A program made the position numbers and the translations under genes. Under the pieces are notes generated by a model that made no database searches, was not told where the DNA came from, and was given only the letters and a program-made list of their open reading frames with translations. From NCBI GenBank assembly GCA_023333565.1, contig JAJKFH010001934.1, positions 124,001-188,000 on the forward strand: 64,000 nucleotides of DNA, given 5' to 3'. The DNA comes from Puffinus mauretanicus. Its lineage: Eukaryota > Chordata > Aves > Procellariiformes > Procellariidae. Below are positions 31,565 to 43,003 of the stretch, in pieces (the stretch's first letter is position 1; each line of letters begins with the position of its first letter).

Positions 31565-34500
31565 ATGGGTGTTCTCCGCTGGCTCACGGCCTCTACGCTC
31601 TGCATCGCCATGCGGGGTGAGTCTGTCACCCCCCCCCCGTGGCACTGTCCCCACTGGGGACACCCCGGGGATGGGAGCTGGGGGCACCCAGGCGGGTCTC
31701 AGTACTGGGAACGCCGGGCGGGCAGGCTGGGGAAGTGGTTTCTTGTTTGTTGGGTCCTCAAATTTGCAGTTCCTCCATGAGAGAGGGGAGTCGGGGTGGG
31801 GTGGCAAAGGCGGGGAGGGGGGGGAAATGTGCCTCGAGGGCTTGGCAGGGCTGGGGGGGGGGGGAAATAGGGCTAAATCGAGCCAGATGGGCTTTAATGG
31901 GTGCACAAGCCCAAGCCGTTCGCTTTGCTGCCTGCAAAAAGCAGGCAGGGAAGCCGGGCAGGCTGTGGTCGGAAGCAGCAGGAGGGGACGGGGATGGCAT
32001 GGGGGGGGGGACCCCCCCTTCCCGGGTGGGTGTAATGCCAAGCAGGGTTGTGGGGTTGCTGGCTCCATCACTGCTCCTCCCACCCCGGGCACCATCTGTG
32101 GGTGCCCAGACTCAGGGTGCTGACAGGCACCCATGGGGTGCAGGCAGGGGGGGGCTGCCAGTCCCTGCCCGCCCCAGGTTTCGGGTGCAGAAGCAGAGCC
32201 AGGTCTGGTCCCAGATGCCCGGGGTTGGGAGCGGGGCAGGTGCTGCCGGATCGCTCCCGGCGAGGAGGAAGATGCTGACGGAGGCAAAGGCCGGTTCCCA
32301 GCGGCGGGTGTGTTGGCGTGGGGTTGCACAAGCTGGGAGCCTGGAGGGAGGTTGGGAAGGTCACTGGGAGATGCCAGGCGGGACCAGCCGGCTCCCTGGC
32401 ACCCCTCAACCATGCCCTGCTTGTTGGGGGGACAGCTTGGCTGCACCCCCCCCTTGGAAACAAAGCCATGGCCACCAGCCCTGGGGGGTGACAGTGCCTC
32501 CCAGGGGGACATCACCCAACAGCCACCCCAGCAGCTGGCTTTCACCGGGGATGCAACGTCGCAGGGCTCGCTGCAGCGTGGCGGCAGGGCGCGGCGTGGT
32601 GCTGGCCTCGGATCCGGCCCTGGGAGGGTGTCAGTGCGTCGACGTCCTTTGCATGTGTCACTCGTGGAGCTGCTTTTGGCCCCTGCCCCGCGCAGGGGGG
32701 GGCTGCAGGGAAGGGGAGCACTGGTTCGGGCAGCCTCCTGCCGGGGGGGGCGGGGGGAGACAGCCCCCCGCTCACCCCTGCCCCTCTCTGCCTTTCAGGA
32801 CAGGACTATGTGCTCTCCCGCCCACACCCTCAGTTCGGCTCCATCTACCACGTCCGAGGTAACGGGACCCCGCAGTGCCCTTTGCCACAAGGGGGGAGCG
32901 GAGGATGCTCAGCACCGGGCAGGACAAGGCCATCCCAGTGCCAAACTGGGGCAGCTTTCTGCAGCCGGGTGCCTCTCCCTGCCTCAGCACCCATGGGGAC
33001 AGCAGCTTGGTCAGCTGGGGATCTACATGTTCTGTGGGTGCTGGGGGGCTCAGGGAGAGATGTCGGGGTGCTGAGGCCTCGGGGTTGACCCGTGTCCCGC
33101 GCCGGGGGCCTCGCAGGTGTCATTAACCTGCCCTACGCTGAGATCGAGGAGCCGTTCGAAGCCTGGTACAACCTGACGGGAAACAAGAGCCGGATCCAGT
33201 ATTACGGAGGTAAGGTCTGCTCCGGGCTGTGCCCATCCCGCACTGGTCCCATCCCTGTGCAAAGGGAGGATGTGGGCAGGACCACCGTGCCTCAGTTTCC
33301 CCTTCCCGCCGGCACAGGGCAGGTGATAACCTACCAGCTGGCGGCGGTGAAGCCTTACGGGATGCGGTACAAGATCACGCCGGAGACCACCGAGAAGGAG
33401 GTGAACACCAGGAAATGCTTCCAGCTGCCCGGCTCCAAGGAGGACGTGGTCGAGGCTCAGAGCGTCTTCCCCAGCATTGATGGCTTCAAGGTGAGGGAGC
33501 CGGAGCCTGGATCCGAGCCGCTGCTCAGAGCATCTTCAGGCTCTGGGTGAGGGTGCTGGGCAGCTGGAGATGCCATCCCAGGGGGTGCAGGGTGCTGGGA
33601 CAGGTCAGGACATGCCCCCGCACCCCGGGGCGCAGGGAGGGTCACTTCCCCACCCGGATCGGGGCCGGACTCCCGGCTCCTTTCCCAATCCCGGCAGCCG
33701 TGTTGGGACACGTTGCAGCCCACACGAACGCCGGTGTTTCGGGATGGCTCGGGCAAGTCGCTGCATGGCGGCTCGGCTCCCACCGGCCCCAGCCTCCGGC
33801 AGGGCTGGGCGCAGCTGGAGGGGTGCAACGCGTGAGCGAAGGGGACAGCAAGGTGTCACCCAGCCGGACACCGAGCCGGACACGTGCCCACAGGGCGAGA
33901 GCTTGGAAACACACAGGAAAAACCCAGAGCCTTTTGGAGAGGGGATGTAGCCAGGTCCCCCCCCGCTATGGGTGCACATACACCTGGGTGTCCCCAGGGC
34001 ACTGCTGAGCCGGGCAGGGGGGGTCTGTCCTGTGTTGCACCCCGAATCCTTACCCCACTTTCCATCCCATGCGCGGCTGTGTGCTAACGGCCACGTAGCC
34101 GCCGGATCCGGCCCCAGAGCCCGGTGTAGGCTGGGTGCAAGGCGCTGTACGTGCGCCGGGAGTAACGGGCTCCTGCGAAGGCGCTGGGTGGGAAGGAGTG
34201 AGCACGGAGGGGGGGTGATGCAGGGTCCCCACCCATCCCTGATGCCGCATCCCCCCCCCAGTTCCTGAGGGAGGAGTACTACCGGGGCCGGTACTGCGCC
34301 GTGTGGCAGAACATCACCCACTGGGCGCAGAAGAAGAACGTCTACACCCTGTGGGTGACCAACTCCAGCTGCGGGGTGGCCCCTGTCCACTACGAGATGC
34401 GGGGCTACAACAGCCTGCTGGGCTCCCACTACGACAAGTACGAGATCGCCTACAGCGACTTCGACAACAGCTTCCCCTCCTCCATCTTCGACCTCCCCGT

Positions 34501-37044
34501 CAATGGTGAGCTGCGTTGGGCCCCCCCCCCAATCCTGCCCGTGGAGCTCGGGTTGATGGCATCCCCTCCTTGCTCCCCAGAAACGAAGAAATGCGGGGTC
34601 CTGCCGGGGAGCGCGGTGGAGCATCGGGTGTTGGTGAACCCCATGGAGGACCTGGTGGGACGGCACCAGCCCTGGGCCCATGAGGTCTTCCACCACTACC
34701 GCAGGCGGCTGCGGCGACGGTACGGCTCCGCGCGGGAGCTGGAGCACAGGCAGAGCGTCTTTGTGCACAACATGAGGTACAGGCTGACGGGGGGGGGGAT
34801 GCTGACCCCCCCGCCGGGGGTGCTCCCCATCCCCCGAGGGGGGAGTTGCACTGGTGGGAGGCGGTGGCGGTACCGGCTGATGCCATCCCCGCCGCGACGG
34901 CAGGTTCGTGCACTCGAGGAACCGCGCCGCGCTCTCCTACACGCTGGCGCTGAACCATCTGGCCGACCGCACGCCCCAGGAGCTGGCCGCCCTACGGGGC
35001 CGTCGCCGGAGCGGGGCTCCCAATAACGGGCAGCCCTTCCCCACCGAGCTCTACGCCGGCCTCATCCTGCCCGAGAGCCTCGACTGGCGCATGTACGGTA
35101 GGTGGGGGGGTCAGGGAAAGGGGGTCTCGCCGTCGGGGTGCTGCGGGGTGGTGTAAGGTTGCGATGCGGAGGGCGTGCGCGCTCCTCATCCGGGCCAGCG
35201 CAAAGTCCAACCGAGCCACCCTGCTCCCCGACACCGTGCTGAGGCTGCGCTGTCCCTTGGGACCCACGTCTCCCCCAGTGGCCCCCGCTCTGCTCAGCAA
35301 CTGGAAGATCGAAGCAGGGCTTATCTGGTGTATTCGCCCCCGTCCCCTGATCAGCACCAAGCCCTGGCTGCGCTGCCTCTGGGAGCACAGCGAGTCCTTG
35401 ACTCCTGCCTCAGTTTCCCCTCCACTCGCCCTCATCCCCTGGTGCCACCCCAGCCTCTCACCCCCCATCCCGCTGTCCCCAGGCGCCGTGACCCCCGTGA
35501 AGGACCAGGCCGTCTGCGGGTCCTGCTGGAGCTTTGCTACGACGGGCGCGATGGAGGGTGCCCTCTTCCTCAAGGTGAGAGCGGGGCTGTGTCCCATAGA
35601 GGTGGCCGGGGTGCCTGGAGGGTGCCCGTCCCCATCCCTGCAGCGTGTCCCCCCCCCCGCAGACCGGCGTGCTGACCCCCCTGTCCCAACAAGTCCTCAT
35701 CGACTGCTCCTGGGGCTTCGGGAACTACGCCTGCGATGGGGGCGAGGAGTGGCGAGCCTACGAGTGGATCAAGAAACACGGCGGCATCGCCAGCACCGAG
35801 TCCTACGGCACCTACCTGGGGCAGGTGAGGGTGGCCCCGTGTCCTTGACAGGGTCCCCCAGATCTTGGGATGTGCCCCCCCCAGGGCTTTAAAACCACGG
35901 TGGGGTCAATCAGGATGGGTCAGAGGTGTTAATGGGCTCTGGAGATGGGGATGTCACCTCGTCCCCAAGGCACCAGGCTCCCTGCGGTTCAAAGCACAGC
36001 CCAAAGCCAAGCCCCGGGGCTCAGCCGGGCGGTTTCATCACCGCGTGCCTCAGTTTCTCTTCTTGCAAAACAGGGACAAGGCTTCTCCACCCATGGGTGG
36101 TACCCTGGGGTGCAGGGATGGAGCAGGGCTGCCCAGGGACAGGGACGTGGCTGCAAGATGCAGGCAACAGCTCCCCCCCCGCTAGGGCTTCAGGTGCAGA
36201 GCCAGCTCCCCGTGCTGCGGGTGGGCAGCGCTGCAGCCCTGCAGCAACCGGGAAAACGTCCCCACCATGGTGGGCAGCGGAGGACAAGAGGGGTCAGAGC
36301 CGGGATGCTGTCACAGCCCAAGTCCCAGATCACTCCCTGCAGCAGAGCAGAGCTGCACGGGGGCAGCCAGGGTGGGCAGGGTGCCAGCGAGGGGACCTGG
36401 GGGGTCCTGATGACACAGCGTGTCACCCCCCCCCCGGGTGCTGCAGAACGGCTTGTGCCACTACAACCAGTCTGAGATGTTGGCCAAGATCACGGGCTAC
36501 GTCAACGTCACCTCAGGCAACATCACGGCGGTCAAAGCTGCCATCTACAAGCACGGCCCCGTGGCCGTCAGCATCGACGCCTCGCACAAGACCTTCTCCT
36601 TCTACTCCAACGGCATCTACTATGAGCCCAAATGCGGTGAGTCGGGTGGCACCCGGGGCACGGGAGGACCTGGGTGCCCAGGGAGATGCCAGGACACCGG
36701 GGATCTCCTCTTCTTTGTTGAGCGTCTTGGGCAGGGGTGGAAGAGGGAACTGGTCGTGCCAGCCCTCCCCAGTGCTGCTGGCAGCCCCGGGAGCAGGGAT
36801 GCCCTCTGGACAGGGATGCCCTCCGGACGAGCCATCTCCTGTGTCATCCCCTGCAGCGAACGAGCCGGGAACGCTGGACCACGCGGTGCTGGCCGTGGGC
36901 TACGGGGTCCTGCAGGGAGAGACCTACTGGCTCATCAAGAACTCCTGGTCCACGTACTGGGGCAACGACGGCTACATCCTCATGGCCATGAAGGACAACA
37001 ATTGCGGCGTGGCCACCGAAGCCACCTACCCCATCCTGGCCTGA
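31565..37044 (+). CDS. Papain-family (C1A) cysteine protease, CfaD/digestive cysteine proteinase-like, copy 1
   Basis: This is a secreted or lysosomal papain-type protease of 547 aa. Exons are 31565-31616, 32799-32858, 33117-33209, 33318-33490, 34262-34505, 34581-34776, 34904-35097, 35483-35574, 35663-35824, 36447-36636 and 36857-37044, all with AG/GT borders and consistent phases. A weak signal peptide (first ~18 aa) is followed by an extra N-terminal domain of about 200 aa, seen in the Dictyostelium CfaD-like group and absent from cathepsin L. Next come a cathepsin propeptide (helical, ending [21 protein letters not shown]) and the mature enzyme. Catalytic residues are present: Gln and Cys in [10 protein letters not shown], His in [11 protein letters not shown], and Asn in KNSWSTYWG. 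There are several N-glycosylation sequons (NLT, NIT, NQS, NVT). It has a tandem partner downstream. The physiological substrate is not known to me. Cathepsin C was considered and rejected because the propeptide and N-domain differ. Confidence 0.9.
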
Positions 37045-37212
37045 GCCACCTCGGCTCTGCGGGGAGAGCCCTCGGTGATGCCCTCAGCACCCATCCCTGG
37101 ATCAGCCCCTTTGGTGTGAGACATCACGCAGGAGGAACCTCAGGACACGGTGGGACAGGGCCACGCGGTGCCGGCCAAGGGGCTGGATGGGGACCCAGCT
37201 GTGGGCTTTGCC

Positions 37213-37218
37213 AATAAA
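37213..37218 (+). terminator. Poly(A) signal of protease copy 1
   Basis: AATAAA lies in the context GCCAATAAAGACC, 169 nt after the stop codon at 37042-37044. This gives a short 3'UTR. Confidence 0.75.
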
Positions 37219-38700
37219 GACCCTGGAAAAATACTGGTTTGCTTCTACAGGAGGGATTCAATTGCTGCCCACCCGGCTCTGCCCTCTTTGCAGACCCTAA
37301 GGTCCCCAGCGTGTGGCTGCTCTGTCCCCTGCACTGCTCCCTGTCCCCAGGCTTGTTTTCTTTGTCCTGTGGGACCACGGGAGTCTCCCGGGGAGGGGAC
37401 GGTGCCCGCCTGGCAGAGCCGGCTGGCTTTCCCAGACAGTCCCAGCCACCCAGGGCGAGGGGAGCGGCTTTTCCAGCCCTATCTCTCGAGGTGGAGCATA
37501 AACAACCCCAGGGATTTCTGCTGAGATGAGAAATTCCTGGCGCGGGGTGTTGGGGAGGGGGGAAGGCGTCCACCCGCTGCCCCGGTGCCTGTTGTGGCTA
37601 TGGGTGGGGATGGCACCGGCGGTGTTTGCCAATGCCACGAGCCAGGCTCCCCTTCACCCCATGGGGCTGCTCCCCTCCAGGGAAAGGTACTTTACGCCGT
37701 GGCCGTGGCTCACCTGGGTGCTCCCAGTTTGGACTCGAGCCCTCCTGGGAGAGAGGGGTCAGTGCACGAGGATCCCGCAAACAGGCTGGGAAGGTCTCTC
37801 TGCCCTGCCCTGACCCTGGTGGGCTCCCATCTTTGCTGGCACATCCTCACCCGTGTGCTACGATGGTCCCTGGGGAGGTGTTGCAGCTCAGGGTGCATCA
37901 GCCCAGCCCTGCACCCAGGGGAGCAGCCGAATCCGGCCCGATTCGTCCCCCGTGGCGCGTGCAGCCACCCCACGCCGAGCCCTTATCGGTTTTGTTTTGG
38001 GCTCGGGCGGCCCCGCGGGCGCTCGCTGTCACCTTGGGCTGGGGGCCAGCTTGGACGCGCAGCAAGCGGGAGGGGTGAAGGCCGCTCTGCCGCGGTGGCA
38101 GCGCCGCTCTCCTCCCCGGCTCTGGTTTTCCATGTAGCTCCTGACGTTTCATCTGCATCTTTCCCCTTTTTGCAATTAAAACCCCCTAATTGCAGTCCAG
38201 GGCTTGCCCTGATGGTACATCCAGAAGGACGCAGGGATGCAAACGGCCCACGACCGCCCACCTTGGTGGGGGAACACCTTGGCTCCTGTCCCAGGAGGGC
38301 AGGGAGCACCCAGAGGGGTGCTTTGGGGTGCCTGGCAGGCTCTCGCTGCATCTCCTTGCCCCAGGGTTTCGCAGATGCTCCCCCTGCTCGCAGCACGCTG
38401 CGTGCAGCAAAGCCTGGCTGCAAACAGCCATGCAGGGTGGGTGGGAGCACAGGGACACCCCCAGCACCCACCACCAAGCCCCCGATCCATGGCCCCAGGG
38501 GTCTGGGTCCCACCCGGCTCCAAGCCCCGCAAGCATGCGACATAGGCACCCACCCTGCTGCAGGTGGGAAAGGCACCCATGGGTGCCCATGGTGGGGCAG
38601 GGGGGGCAACAATAAAGCCACGCCTCCCCCTTGGTCTAGCCCCAGCCAAGGGAAGGACGGGGCTCTGCCCGTTGGCTGCCGGCGGCTCCCTGCCCACCCA
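37219..38700. other. Spacer between the tandem proteases
   Basis: No exon is recognised between the poly(A) signal of copy 1 and the TATA box of copy 2. A small AT-rich hairpin-like string (CAATTAAAACCCCCTAATTG) lies near 38172-38191. Confidence 0.55.
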
Positions 38701-38707
38701 CCGGTGG

Positions 38708-38715
38708 TATTTAAG
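38708..38715 (+). promoter_or_regulatory. TATA box of protease copy 2
   Basis: TATTTAAG lies about 46-53 nt upstream of the ATG at 38761 in otherwise GC-rich sequence. It predicts transcription starting near 38735-38740 and a leader of roughly 20-25 nt. Confidence 0.55.
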
Positions 38716-38760
38716 CCACCCGTGGGTGCAGGGCAGCAGCGTGGGCTGGGGGTGCGCAGG

Positions 38761-41700
38761 ATGGAGGGGCTGGGGTGGCTGCTGGTGCTGGGGGCTGCTG
38801 TGCTGCTGGGTGAGCACCCACCCTGGCTGAGCTTGTGGGGGGGGGGGTGTGGATGCCATGCCCCCATCGTGGGGTGATGCCATCACGCCCCTGAGCCCAC
38901 TGCGGTGGTCCTGGGGGGGTCCTCGCCCCGGGAGGGGGCTGCTCTGTCCCTGTCCCCATGCCCGGAGCAGTGCAGGGGCAGTGGGCACACTCTGCGCGTG
39001 GCATATGGGGGAGCATATGGTTGCCCTTCACACCCTGGGGTGTGCGTGGGGGTTTTGGGGTACCCCTGAGCTGGCTGCACCCCAGGGAGAGCGGGGATGT
39101 GTGTGGGGGCTCTGAGTCAGCCAGAAGGCTGGCAGAGGAGCGGGGACTCCCGGCTTGGGGACCCCCGGTCTCTGCCCTGCCCAGGCAGGTGGGAGCCCCC
39201 CCAGCCCTGCTCCCCATAAGGGCTCTCCAGGGTCTGTCACCCTCTCCCAGGGGACAGCGAGCCAGGGACCAGCGCCGCTGTCCCCCCCCCCCGCCGTGGA
39301 GAGGTGGGCAATCAGCGGCGTAAAAGGGTTTGGGTTTTCTTTTGTTTTTTTTCTTCCAGGAGCAGAGTGCAAAGCTCCTCTGGAGACACCCACATTTGGG
39401 GACATCTACCATGTCACAGGTACCGCTCAGGGACAGGGCACCCTGATGGGACGGTGCCACCGCCATGCTGCCCAAGGGGGTCCTGCCCGACACCCCCCCA
39501 GCCGAGGAGGCTCCAATTCCCCTGCAAAACAAGGGCTGGGGTGCATCGCTGCTGTGGGGTGCTGCCGGGGGTGGCCGTGGGTGGGAGCCGGGGGTGACGC
39601 TGCGGGGGCCCGGGGTGCTCCCTGCCTTCCCTGTGCTCCCCTCCGGCTGCAGGTTTGGGGCAGGGGGACAGGGGATGTCCCCAGGGCTCGGCCCCCCGCA
39701 GCCCCCCGAGCCCGGCCCCTGTGTGCCCGCAGGAGTCATCAGCCTGCCCTACGCCGAGATCAGGGAGCCCTTCGAAGCCTGGTACAACCTCACCGGGGGG
39801 AAGAGCCGCATCCAGTACTACGGCGGTGGGTGCAGAAAGGGGTCCATCCTCCCAACCCCTCACCATCCCCTTCCTTCTGCCCCAGGACCTTCGGGTGCCC
39901 CAGCAAAGCCCTGGGAGCCATCACCATGCCAGGACCCGGGAGCTTGGCTTGACCTTAGCATTGTCCCCATTCCCAGGCCAAGTGGTCACCTACCAGTTTG
40001 GTTCCATCGAGCCCTTCGGCGCCAGCTTCAAGGTGACTCCCGAGACCACGGAGACGGAGGTCAACGTCCGCAAGTGCTTCCGCATCAACGGCACCGATGG
40101 AGACCTCATTGCCCCCCAGAGCGTCTTCCCTAGCCTGGAGAACTTCAAGGTGAGCTCCAGGCATGGTCCCCCAGGGATGCGGGATGGGGTGGGGCAGGGG
40201 GACAAGGGACCCCCATGGGTACAGGGTGTCTGACGGCTGCCTCCCTACGAGGGCAGAGCAGCCCTCCCTGGCTGGGAACGGGTAAATACAAGGTTAGATG
40301 TGGCCATGGGTGATGGAGATGGAGGGGCTGCATCCAGTTTGGCATGATGCAGGATGGGTGCATGGGTAGAGCACCATCACTGCGGGGTGCCCCAGCTCAC
40401 CAGGGGCACGATGCCGGGGCCGGTGTGGCACTCCGGTCCCCAACACATGCGCTGTGCCCAGCGGGTACGGGAGGAGCGCTTCCGCGGGCAGCGCTGCGTC
40501 GTCTGGCAGAACGTCTCCTACTGGGGTCACAAGAAGAACGTCTACACGCTGCGGGTGGGCAGCTCTGCCCGCGGCCCCGTGCCCCTGCACTACGAGGTGC
40601 GCGGCTTCAACAGCCTGCTGGGCTCCCACTACGACAAGTACGAGATCGCCTACTCCTCCTTCAGCCACCGCTTCCCCCCCCGCGTCTTCCGTCTCCCCGA
40701 GGGTGAGTGTCCCCGGCCACCCCGCAGCCCAGACATGCAGCACCTCGTTAATTTGGTTTTTTGGTTTTTTTTTTTTTTTTTGTAAGAGCCTGATAATTCG
40801 GGTGAATTGGTTTGGGAGAAATGTAATTAATGTTGATAGCTGGGGCGATGCGGGTGGCTTGCCCAGTGCTGGTTGCTCTGTGCCAGGGTGCTGGGTGGGA
40901 TGGTGGGTGCTCTGGAGCCGGCTCTGGAAGCGGGTGTGGGTGCAGATCCCCCCCCTGCATGCATGTGTCCATACAGGATGGACAGCCCTAATGGTTTTGG
41001 GGGTGACCATGCCGTGCATGGCATCAGCCATGGCATCAGCCGCCATCCGTGCCTCGTGGCAGGGGTGCAGTGCGAGCAGTGGCCCGCGGCCGGCCCCGAG
41101 CACCGCATCGTGGCCAACCCCATGCAGGAGTTTGTGGGGAGGGCACCGGAGATGGACCACGTCCACCACCGCCTCTTCCACCGCTACAAGGAGCGGTTCG
41201 GGAAGAGCTACAGCAGCGAGGAAGAGCACGAGCATCGCAAGCGCGCCTTCATCCATAACATGCGGTACGGGATGCCGGGGGGGGGCTCAGGGATGGGGTC
41301 CCCCGCTCCCCTCTCGCAGCATCTCAGCTCTGCCGCAGGTTCGTGCACTCGAGGAACCGCGCCGCGCTCTCCTACACGCTGGCGCTGAACCATCTGGCCG
41401 ACCGCACGCCCCAGGAGCTGGCCGCCCTGCGGGGCCATCGCCGGAGCGGGGCTCCCAATAACGGGCAGCCCTTCCCCACCGAGCTCTACGCCGGCCTCAT
41501 CCTGCCCGAGAGCCTCGACTGGCGGCTGTACGGTGAGGAGGGAGCCGGTGCCACCACCGTGCAATCCTGGAGCATGCACGAGGCTGGGGGTCATTGTGCA
41601 AGCTGGGGTTTGCGTGGGGACAGCCAGAATCCTCCACTGCTCTGTTAAACGTGTCCCCATCCCGCTGTCCCCAGGCGCCGTGACCCCCGTGAAGGACCAG

Positions 41701-42816
41701 GCCGTCTGCGGGTCCTGCTGGAGCTTCGCTACGACGGGCGCGATGGAGGGTGCCCTCTTCCTCAAGGTGAGAGCGGGGCTGTGTCCCATAGGGGTGGCCG
41801 GGGTGCCTGGAGGGTGCCCGTCCCCATCCCTGCAGCGTGTCCCCCCCCCCGCAGACCGGCGTGCTGACCCCCCTGTCCCAACAAGTCCTCATCGACTGCT
41901 CCTGGGGCTTCGGGAACTACGCCTGCGATGGGGGCGAGGAGTGGCGAGCCTACGAGTGGATCATAAAGCACGGTGGCATCGCCAGCACCGAGTCCTACGG
42001 ACCCTACCTGGGGCAGGTGAGGGTGGCATTGCCGCTCGGGGAGGGTGCAGTGCCACCCCCTCCCCAATCCTTCCCCCCAGGCTCTCCCAAATCAGCCATC
42101 AGCCCTTTGGCAGCAGGTGGAAGCTCTACTTATGGATGCTCCATCTGAGCTGTCCCCCTCCCTCATTCCCCCTCACCGGGGGGGGGGACAACCCGGCCCC
42201 GGGACCCCCCGGGACCACCTCAGCCTTCCCCCCCCCCCCAGAATGGCTACTGCCACTGCAACCAGTCGGAGCTGGTGGCCCAACTCGCCGGCTACGCCAG
42301 CGTGGAGCCGGGCAGCGCCGCGGCGCTGAAGGCTGCGCTGGTCAAGCACGGCCCCGTGGCCGTCAACATCGATGCCTCGCACAAGTCCTTCGCCTTCTAC
42401 GCCAACGGCGTCTACGAGGAGCCCCGCTGCGGTGAGTCCAGCGACCCAGGAGGTCCCGTGTTCCGCTCTTTGGGGCTGGGATAGGCAAAAATATTTGCAG
42501 GGTGGGATTTACCTCCCCGCTAAGCTCCCGGACAGGGGATACGGGGCCACTCGCTGCATCAGGAACAACCTCCAGCTCCAAGGGATGGGGACTGAGATGT
42601 CTCCGGTTTCTTTTCTCCTCCCGGCCAGGAAATGAGACGTCGGCGCTGGACCACGCGGTGCTGGCCGTGGGCTACGGGGTCCTGCACGGCAAGAGCTACT
42701 GGCTCATCAAGAACTCCTGGTCCACGTACTGGGGCAACGACGGCTACATCCTCATGGCCATGAAGGACAACAACTGCGGCGTGGCCACCGCTGCCTCCTT
42801 CCCCATCCTGGCCTGA
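38761..42816 (+). CDS. Papain-family (C1A) cysteine protease, CfaD/digestive cysteine proteinase-like, copy 2
   Basis: This is the tandem paralogue of the upstream gene, also 547 aa and with the same 11-exon structure and phases. Exons are 38761-38809, 39360-39419, 39733-39825, 39977-40149, 40462-40702, 41063-41264, 41339-41532, 41675-41766, 41855-42016, 42242-42431 and 42629-42816. It has a clear signal peptide ([17 protein letters not shown]), then the N-terminal domain ([17 protein letters not shown] onward), a propeptide ([19 protein letters not shown]) and the mature enzyme with active-site Cys in CGSCWSF, His in [10 protein letters not shown] and Asn in KNSWSTYWG. Exon 5 is one codon shorter and exon 6 two codons longer than in copy 1. 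Exons 7-9 and intron 8 are nearly identical to copy 1, while the rest has diverged. Both copies look functional. Confidence 0.9.
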
Positions 42817-42997
42817 TGGGACACGGCCCCACATGTGCTCTGTCCCCTCCGTGTCCCCCTGGGCAGCTCCAGATGGATGGGGGGCTGGCAGAGGGATGCG
42901 GAGCCCCAGGAGGTGGTTGTGGGGCAGAGGGGGGCAGCTCAGCCGGGAGGTCAGAGGATGCTCCCAGCCCTCTGGAGAGATATTTTACCATTTTGGC

Positions 42998-43003
42998 AAT
43001 AAA
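42998..43003 (+). terminator. Poly(A) signal of protease copy 2
   Basis: AATAAA lies in the context GGCAATAAAAGCC, 182 nt after the stop codon at 42814-42816. The spacing resembles that of copy 1. Confidence 0.75.

Noticed and set aside
31565..37044. Cathepsin C (dipeptidyl peptidase 1) identity for the tandem proteases
   Set aside because: The propeptide is cathepsin L-like and the N-domain is of the CfaD type. The exclusion-domain features of cathepsin C are absent.
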